This document shows, one piece after another, positions 4,502-5,066 of a stretch of DNA of 5,066 nucleotides (the first letter of the stretch is position 1; each line of letters begins with the position of its first letter). Source of the stretch: an uncultured Clostridia bacterium. Its GTDB lineage: Bacteria > Bacillota > Clostridia > HGM11514. The DNA is taken from the NCBI GenBank assembly GCA_934489915.1, contig CAKSSZ010000125.1, positions 1-5,066 of the forward strand, written 5' to 3'. The position numbers were made by a program, and so were the translations under genes. The notes beneath the pieces were generated by a model, which saw nothing but the letters and a program-made list of their open reading frames with translations, was not told where the DNA came from and searched no databases.

Positions 4502-5066
4502 ATGCAAATGGGGCTGACCTTAACGGAAAAAATCTTAAAAGCGCATGTGGTGGACGGCGTCTTTGAAAAGGGAGCGGAAATCGGGCTGCGGATTGACCAA
4601 ACCCTAACCCAGGACGCAACCGGCACCATGGCATATCTGGAATTTGAGGCAATGGGGATTCCACGGGTAAAAACGGAGCGTTCTGTGGCGTATATTGATC
4701 ATAACACGCTGCAATCCGGATTTGAAAATGCGGATGATCACCGCTTTATCGGATCCGTTGCCAAAAAACACGGGATTTATTTTTCCCGTCCCGGAAACGG
4801 CATTTGCCATCAGGTGCATTTGGAACGGTTCGGGATTCCCGGGAAAACGCTGATCGGCTCTGACTCTCATACCCCCACCGGCGGCGGTCTTGGTATGCTT
4901 GCTATGGGCGCCGGCGGGCTGGATGTTGCGGTTGCTATGGGCGGCGGCGCTTATTATATTACTTACCCGCAGGTGGTGAAGGTGGAGCTGACAGGCGCTC
5001 TGCGCCCCTGGGTGGCGGCAAAGGACGTGATTTTGGAGCTGCTGCGCCGCCTGACCGTCAAGGGCG
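4502..5066 (+). CDS. acn: Aconitate hydratase, N-terminal part (3' end outside window)
   Basis: Aconitase interconverts citrate and isocitrate through cis-aconitate in the TCA or glutamate-forming branch, using a [4Fe-4S] cluster. The visible 188 codons are the first catalytic domain. Counting from ATG 4502, motifs are DQTLTQDATGTMA (32-44, Q37), YIDHNTLQ (64-71, D66 and H67), GNGICHQVH (98-106, H103) and GSDSHTPTGGG (119-129, D121, S122, H123), matching substrate and catalytic positions of mitochondrial aconitase. The cluster cysteines lie beyond the window. The shape matches the clostridial type of roughly 640 residues rather than the longer AcnA. GGAAGG (4491-4496) is 5 nt before ATG 4502 and 11 nt before ATG 4508; the latter gives the family's usual MGLTLTEK start, so the true start may be 4508. 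Expression likely passes through the promoter, terminator and dyad upstream. Other members of the superfamily (3-isopropylmalate dehydratase, homoaconitase) fit less well. Confidence 0.94.
   Translation, partial: MQMGLTLTEKILKAHVVDGVFEKGAEIGLRIDQTLTQDATGTMAYLEFEAMGIPRVKTERSVAYIDHNTLQSGFENADDHRFIGSVAKKHGIYFSRPGNGICHQVHLERFGIPGKTLIGSDSHTPTGGGLGMLAMGAGGLDVAVAMGGGAYYITYPQVVKVELTGALRPWVAAKDVILELLRRLTVKG

Overview
The window looks like chromosome from a low-to-mid GC member of the Firmicutes, probably class Clostridia and possibly an Oscillospirales/Ruminococcaceae-type anaerobe. The evidence is AT-rich intergenic DNA with sigma-A consensus promoters, AGGAGG-type ribosome binding sites, two TTG starts, a C+-type (four-cysteine) bL31, a copper-amine-oxidase-like stalk domain on a secreted protein, and an aconitase N-terminus of the MGLTLTEK clostridial type. 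The taxonomic call is inference. I see no tRNA, rRNA, CRISPR array, insertion sequence or phage gene.

Layout. (1) 1-555, minus strand: N-terminal 185 codons of pyruvate kinase, running off the left edge, with its own promoter at 593-621. (2) 556-850: AT-rich divergent intergenic region with the pyk promoter facing left, a T/A-tract and a strong extended -10 promoter facing right, and an untranslated leader of about 70 nt that can pair with the rpmE start codon. (3) 851-1060: rpmE (bL31), followed by two small hairpins, the second terminator-like but with a poor T-tract. (4) 1144-2913: a secreted right-handed beta-helix protein with two C-terminal stalk-type repeats. (5) A promoter at 2926-2954 drives comEA (2985-3596), whose stop is followed closely by a small soluble histidine kinase gene (3614-4390). 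(6) 4391-4501: a perfect consensus promoter followed within about 13 bp by a strong intrinsic terminator, then a TGTAA-rich dyad. (7) 4502-5066: N-terminal 188 codons of aconitate hydratase, running off the right edge.

How the genes fit together. pyk and the aconitase gene are central carbon metabolism and rpmE is translation; these flank a short stretch of surface and DNA-uptake functions. comEA plus the kinase look like one transcription unit. No cognate response regulator, comEC or comEB lies in the window. The beta-helix gene has no convincing promoter of its own and may depend on readthrough from rpmE.

Most of this is ordinary housekeeping DNA. The points most worth checking are regulatory: the promoter/terminator/dyad arrangement ahead of aconitase, the leader that may mask the TTG start of rpmE, and the pairing of a sensor-less kinase with comEA. 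I did not find evidence of a wholly new system.
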